NCBI GenBank assembly: GCA_039096225.1
Contig: JBBPEB010000019.1
Location: forward strand, 72,501 to 136,500
From: Blastocystis sp. Blastoise
Lineage: Eukaryota; Sar; Bigyra; Opalinata; Blastocystidae
Direction of reading: 5' to 3'
DNA length: 64,000 nucleotides
Position numbers and translations under genes: made by a program. The notes under the pieces are model-generated. The model was not told where the DNA came from, searched no databases, and saw only the letters and a list, made by a program, of their open reading frames with translations. Shown piece by piece: positions 58,840 through 64,000 of this stretch (the first letter of the stretch is position 1; each line of letters begins with the position of its first letter).

Positions 58840-60113
58840 TTCTTCAATTACTTAATATATTAAATAGTGTCAAGTTTTTAAATGTTTGGATTCAATTTAA
58901 TTTAAAATATCTATTGTCCACTTTTAACTTTATATAGTATAACTGATTTAATACTGTCAATGATTGAGATATTTAAGTTTTGTTTTTCTCCACTAATTCA
59001 TCTTGCATATATATATTATTGTGTAAATATAAAGTCATAAAAGTAAGTTTAAGGTTGTAAAATTTAAAAAATTGTAAAAAGGGGTTCTTAAACTAAGAGA
59101 TTCGAAATTCTAAAAAATGATTTAATATACACTAAGCTAAATTCTACAACATATTAAAAATTAAGAGAATTTCATTTTTGAAAAGTTAATTAACAATGTG
59201 TTTGAGTTGTCTAGAAATTTTAAAGAGTTAGCTTCTTTGTTTAAAATTGTGTTTTTATTATACTATGAAAATTTTGACTTTTAAAAACAAGTTTAAAGGG
59301 GTTTATTTTTTTAAATGTAGAAATAAGTTACTCAACGGACGAGATTCAATATAAAACATTTTATTTATCAAACTATGAACTATAGTCTAAATTATATTAA
59401 AAGAAGTGACAAAAATACTCTTGAAAAAGTGTATGACCAAATGTAAAATGTTTATAAAGAGTGTTAAAATGGTAACTAATGTATTGATAGAGTTATGTTG
59501 AGTATAGTGTTTAAATATTAGAGTTTTAAATTAACTATAAGTGTGTCAATTTTTCAAAATGTATTAAAAAGCGTCATGAGGTCAGAGATTCAAGACATTA
59601 AACTATAATTAATAAATAATACAATGAGATCTATACTGTGTGAAAGTTATGTCTAAAACGATTTTGATACAGTGGATATCGAAATGGTAAAGTCTCTCTA
59701 AAAGCGATATTGTTGATACTGTTATGTATAAAAATTCTATTTAGATTGATTTCATTAATATTAATTCTAAAACTATGTGTTTAAGTCGTTAATGTGAAAA
59801 TAAATGTTGATATTGTTGTGTTAAATTTGTTTTAGTTTTATGAAATGGTTAAAAATAGTTTAAACTACTTTATTCTAATCTATTTAAATTAATTTAATAA
59901 AATAAAAATATTTTTCAATACTTCACATTGTGACCCATTTCGAGATTTATTAGCTTTAGAAATTCCATAATGATTAAAAAAGTAACTAAACTATTTATAA
60001 ATACAAAATATATTTAAAAAAAAATAAATAACAAATATAATGAATCAAACAAGAATTTATATATTTTTTTTTGTTTTTAGTTTTTCAGATATTATTTAAA
60101 TAATCTATTTAAT

Positions 60114-60181
60114 TCTTATATCAGGAATTGAACCTGATAACAATCAATAAATGATTGTTACTCTCCATATAGAGTATAAGA
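60114..60181 (-). ncRNA. tRNA-like cloverleaf, right copy in E2
   Basis: Identical to 53284-53351: perfect acceptor stem, T arm and TTA in the anticodon position. Confidence 0.6.
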
Positions 60182-60214
60182 AGTTTTATTAAAATAATGT
60201 ATAACTAGGGTCAC

Positions 60215-60251
60215 GCCGCAGGTCCGGGGCCTAACGGCACCGGACCGCGGC
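60215..60251 (-). other. GC-rich terminal hairpin of element E3
   Basis: Exact reverse complement of 53535-53571, including the GTTA loop, the T/C mismatch and the bulge. Confidence 0.85.
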
Positions 60252-60434
60252 TGCAATGAATAATAAGTGTTTGGTTTTTATACAATTTCTTTCCTTATTA
60301 TCTATAATATATTATATATTATATATTATATATTATATATTATATAATATGTATTATTTATTAAATATTATCTATTAGATGTTACTTATTATATATAATA
60401 TATTATATATATTATACATTATTTTAATAAAACT

Positions 60435-60502
60435 TCTTATACTCTATATGGAGAGTAACAATCATTTATTGATTGTTATCAGGTTCAATTCCTGATATAA
60501 GA
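60435..60502 (+). ncRNA. tRNA-like cloverleaf, right copy in E3
   Basis: The same 68-nt structure as 53284-53351, here on the plus strand because E3 is inverted. Confidence 0.6.
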
Positions 60503-61776
60503 ATTAAATAGATTATTTAAATAATATCTGAAAAACTAAAAACAAAAAAAAATATATAAATTCTTGTTTGATTCATTATATTTGTTATTTATTTTTTTTT
60601 AAATATATTTTGTATTTATAAATAGTTTAGTTACTTTTTTAATCATTATGGAATTTCTAAAGCTAATAAATCTCGAAATGGGTCACAATGTGAAGTATTG
60701 AAAAATATTTTTATTTTATTAAATTAATTTAAATAGATTAGAATAAAGTAGTTTAAACTATTTTTAACCATTTCATAAAACTAAAACAAATTTAACACAA
60801 CAATATCAACATTTATTTTCACATTAACGACTTAAACACATAGTTTTAGAATTAATATTAATGAAATCAATCTAAATAGAATTTTTATACATAACAGTAT
60901 CAACAATATCGCTTTTAGAGAGACTTTACCATTTCGATATCCACTGTATCAAAATCGTTTTAGACATAACTTTCACACAGTATAGATCTCATTGTATTAT
61001 TTATTAATTATAGTTTAATGTCTTGAATCTCTGACCTCATGACGCTTTTTAATACATTTTGAAAAATTGACACACTTATAGTTAATTTAAAACTCTAATA
61101 TTTAAACACTATACTCAACATAACTCTATCAATACATTAGTTACCATTTTAACACTCTTTATAAACATTTTACATTTGGTCATACACTTTTTCAAGAGTA
61201 TTTTTGTCACTTCTTTTAATATAATTTAGACTATAGTTCATAGTTTGATAAATAAAATGTTTTATATTGAATCTCGTCCGTTGAGTAACTTATTTCTACA
61301 TTTAAAAAAATAAACCCCTTTAAACTTGTTTTTAAAAGTCAAAATTTTCATAGTATAATAAAAACACAATTTTAAACAAAGAAGCTAACTCTTTAAAATT
61401 TCTAGACAACTCAAACACATTGTTAATTAACTTTTCAAAAATGAAATTCTCTTAATTTTTAATATGTTGTAGAATTTAGCTTAGTGTATATTAAATCATT
61501 TTTTAGAATTTCGAATCTCTTAGTTTAAGAACCCCTTTTTACAATTTTTTAAATTTTACAACCTTAAACTTACTTTTATGACTTTATATTTACACAATAA
61601 TATATATATGCAAGATGAATTAGTGGAGAAAAACAAAACTTAAATATCTCAATCATTGACAGTATTAAATCAGTTATACTATATAAAGTTAAAAGTGGAC
61701 AATAGATATTTTAAATTAAATTGAATCCAAACATTTAAAAACTTGACACTATTTAATATATTAAGTAATTGAAGAA

Positions 61777-63216
61777 TTATCTTAATAGTCGACACAATTT
61801 AAATAAAAAAAAAAAAAAGAAAAAGAACAAAACAAAAATAGAACAAAAGAAAACATTTAAATATAGAATAGCTAAAACGATAACAACAGCATAAATAAAT
61901 AAATAATATAAAGAAAGCAGATAATAGAAAGCTATTAAATGTGAAAAATAATAATAATAATAAGCAAAAGAAAAAGAAAAAGAACTAAAAAAAAAAAAAT
62001 CTAAACATAACCATAACACTAAGAGAACCTATATAGATAAAAGATATATATATATATAATAAGAGATAGTATAATAAATATATCTAACATATATATATAT
62101 ACCTTCAGTATTAAAAACTATTCACACCATCACTATATAGATATAAGATATAGATATATTAAAAGAAATATTATAAATATTTGTTATATATATATATATA
62201 TATATATACCTTTAGATACATTTTTATTATTAAAATGAAAGCTAACATTAGGGTGATAAGATCCCCTATTAGAAAAGACACCTATATATAATATAATAAA
62301 TGATAAAATATATATAAACAATAAATATATATATATACCTTCTAAAGAAGGAACAGAGGAAACACCATGATATCTTAACTGACTTGAAGAACCTATATAT
62401 AATGAAAAGATAATTAATAAATCAAAAAAAAAGAAAGGAAGAAATAAGAATATACCTGTATCATTATTACCATTAATCCAAGACTCCATAAGAAAAGAAC
62501 GACCTATATAAGATAAAAATAATAATAAACTAAATTAAATTTAAAAAGTAGACATACCTTCATCATTAATACGTTCAGCAACTACAACCACAACAGTAGA
62601 ATAACCTATAAAGAAACAGTAATAGACAAATAATAAATAAAAAAAAATAATAATAAATGAATGACAATATATATATACCTTTAATATCATATGAGCAGTC
62701 TACCTGATCACCAACAACATCCATAGCAACATTTACATCAATAAAACAAACCTATATATATAAAAGTAAAAAAAGAAAAATAAATGAATGACAACATACC
62801 TTCAACACCACACAGACATCTATTATCAACATCACTGTTAACATGTACAACAACTGAAGAACCTATATATATAGAAATAATAAAAAAATAATAATAAAAT
62901 ATAAAAAAAAAAAATAAATGATTGGTAACATACCATCTATAAAGCAAGAAGAACCTACATCAACACCGATATCACTATTGGAATCACTTACAATAACAGA
63001 AGAACCTATATATAAAGAAAAGTTAAAAAAATAAAAACAAATCATTGACAACATACCTTCACAGTTAGCATAACAGGCAACACCACCACCTCTGTATGAT
63101 ACAAATAACATAGAACAACCTAAAATAATATAATAAATAATTAATAAAAAAAGAAATGGAAAATATATACCTTTAAGACCATCAGAGCAAGTACCACCAA
63201 GACTAAGAACATACAT
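61777..63216 (-). CDS. Micro-exon gene of element E, copy 3
   Basis: Inverted copy of the exon series. It matches copy 2 rather than copy 1 at the CATGGTGTT codon and in the TTTTGTTTTGTTC part of the last exon. The T run after GTTTAGA is 13 long, which again shifts the last exon out of the frame used in copy 1. It shares the 73-base exon and the in-frame TGA. Confidence 0.45.
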
Positions 63217-64000
63217 AACTGGATTCTATTGAGTAGAAGAACCTAAATATGAATACTAATAACAAATAGATACAATATACCTGATTTTCTTTGAAATATA
63301 AATTATTTTTTATTTCCAGACCTCCACCTTGAAGCAATTTTGTTGTTCTTAGACATCATAATTAATAATTTAATATATAAATGAGTATTAGATTATGTAT
63401 TTAACAATCCTATTTCATTTGAATTAATAAATATAATAGGGTCTATTTTTAAAATATGCTTCTTAAAACATAATAGAAATCAAAAATTGCCTTAATTTTT
63501 CATTGATTTTATTACAAAAGTAATAATTGGGTCATTCTGGTTTAAAATCATTTTGGGTACCCAAAAAACATAGTTCTTTACTCTTTTTTAAATATTTTAT
63601 TGTATTGATTGACTTAGTGTGTTTTATTTATTTATTTAAAGTTATTTAACTTAGTATTATATTTATCTATTTATATACTAATTTATTTATTTAAAATAAT
63701 ACACTTCTTTATAGGATTCTCTTGTATTTGCCTTGGTTGTCATGGTTAGTGGTTCTTGAAGTGGTCCTGGTTAAATGAAATGGTTTATTTAGTGTCAGGT
63801 ATATAAATATATATATTTTTTATAATATTTCATTTTTAATTCATTTGTTTCTTTAATTGTTTCTTTTTTTATTATCTTTTTGGTTTATATTTTCTTTATA
63901 TATAATTAATCAATAGATTATTAGTTATTTTTATTCTATAGGGAAGAAAATGTAACTGATGTGTGTGTTATACTCTTCGTTTTTTCATGTCTTTCTTTTA

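Larger units (their letters stand above)
53833..60204 (+). mobile_element. Element E, copy 2, interrupted by inverted copy E3
   Basis: From AATCATTACT (53834) to 60204 it matches E1 46997-53374 almost base for base, with scattered substitutions and homopolymer length changes (offset 6837 falling to 6830). The 5' end lies in hAT coding sequence after ATATAGA, as in E1, but lacks the C of the TC start. The 3' end stops abruptly where E3 begins, so its own spacer and hairpin should lie beyond the window. Confidence 0.8.
60205..64000 (-). mobile_element. Element E, copy 3, inverted and inserted in E2; runs off the window
   Basis: 60205 starts with CTAGGGTCACGCC, the exact complement of the E1 terminus. 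The sequence follows E1 backwards from 53581 to about 49785 at the window edge. Its 3' end abuts E2 sequence, and in its own orientation the flanking base is again T. This second independent junction at CTAG defines the 3' end. Confidence 0.85.

Noticed and set aside
46995-60204. E1 and E2 as an ordinary tandem segmental duplication
   Set aside because: The left junctions lie at two different points of the same hAT gene, with hAT sequence between the copies, which indicates separate insertions.

Overview
This window comes from a very AT-rich eukaryotic nuclear genome. The genes are split by short GT-AG introns, mostly GTATAT...TATAG and sometimes only 34 bp long. Long AAT arrays encode poly-asparagine, and other AT microsatellites fill introns. 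TAA and TAG both end recognisable genes, so the standard code fits. A Tudor-SN gene, BTB/TLDc proteins, a FAM135-type protein, a PP2C phosphatase and a hAT transposase suggest an AT-rich protist or early-diverging fungus. An amoebozoan or an anaerobic gut fungus would fit, but I cannot assign the lineage from sequence alone.

Layout. 783-4228 (+) is a complete nine-exon Tudor-SN (SND1-type) gene. 5201-21665 is a local duplication cluster: two paralogous many-exon genes with a BTB-like N terminus and leucine-rich repeats (5201-9871 and 17499-21665, both +) enclose three BTB-TLDc genes (about 10238-11761 on -, 12843-15112 on +, 15703-17291 on -). The middle one has two TLDc domains and the first has lost its introns. 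22172-26953 (-) is a FAM135-like gene with a DUF676 serine-hydrolase domain and two introns that break the GT-AG rule. 27941-29805 (-) is a seven-exon PP2C phosphatase. 30273-42788 (+) is a giant Asn/Ser-rich gene of about 3.8 thousand residues with two apparent one-base frameshifts.

43983-64000 is made of mobile DNA. It holds a 1354-bp fold-back element with a perfect 8-bp target duplication, then a hAT transposase gene broken by copies of a 6.6-kb element, here called E. E1 (46995-53581) is complete and E2 starts 252 bp further along the same hAT gene. E3 lies inverted inside E2 and runs out of the window. The repeated junctions fix both ends: the left starts (A)TCAATCATT, and the right ends with an 81% GC hairpin, ten bases, CTAG and a flanking T. 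This is the terminal anatomy of Helitron rolling-circle elements. No Rep/helicase is present, so E would be non-autonomous.

E carries unusual cargo. There is a gene built from nearly uniform 48-72-bp exons, separated by phase-1 introns that split GGT glycine codons, with a hydrophobic C terminus. Each full copy also has two tRNA-like cloverleaves, diverged internal direct repeats flanking the gene, a C-poor purine tract and apparently non-coding spliced exons on the other strand. E is the most likely novel system in the window.
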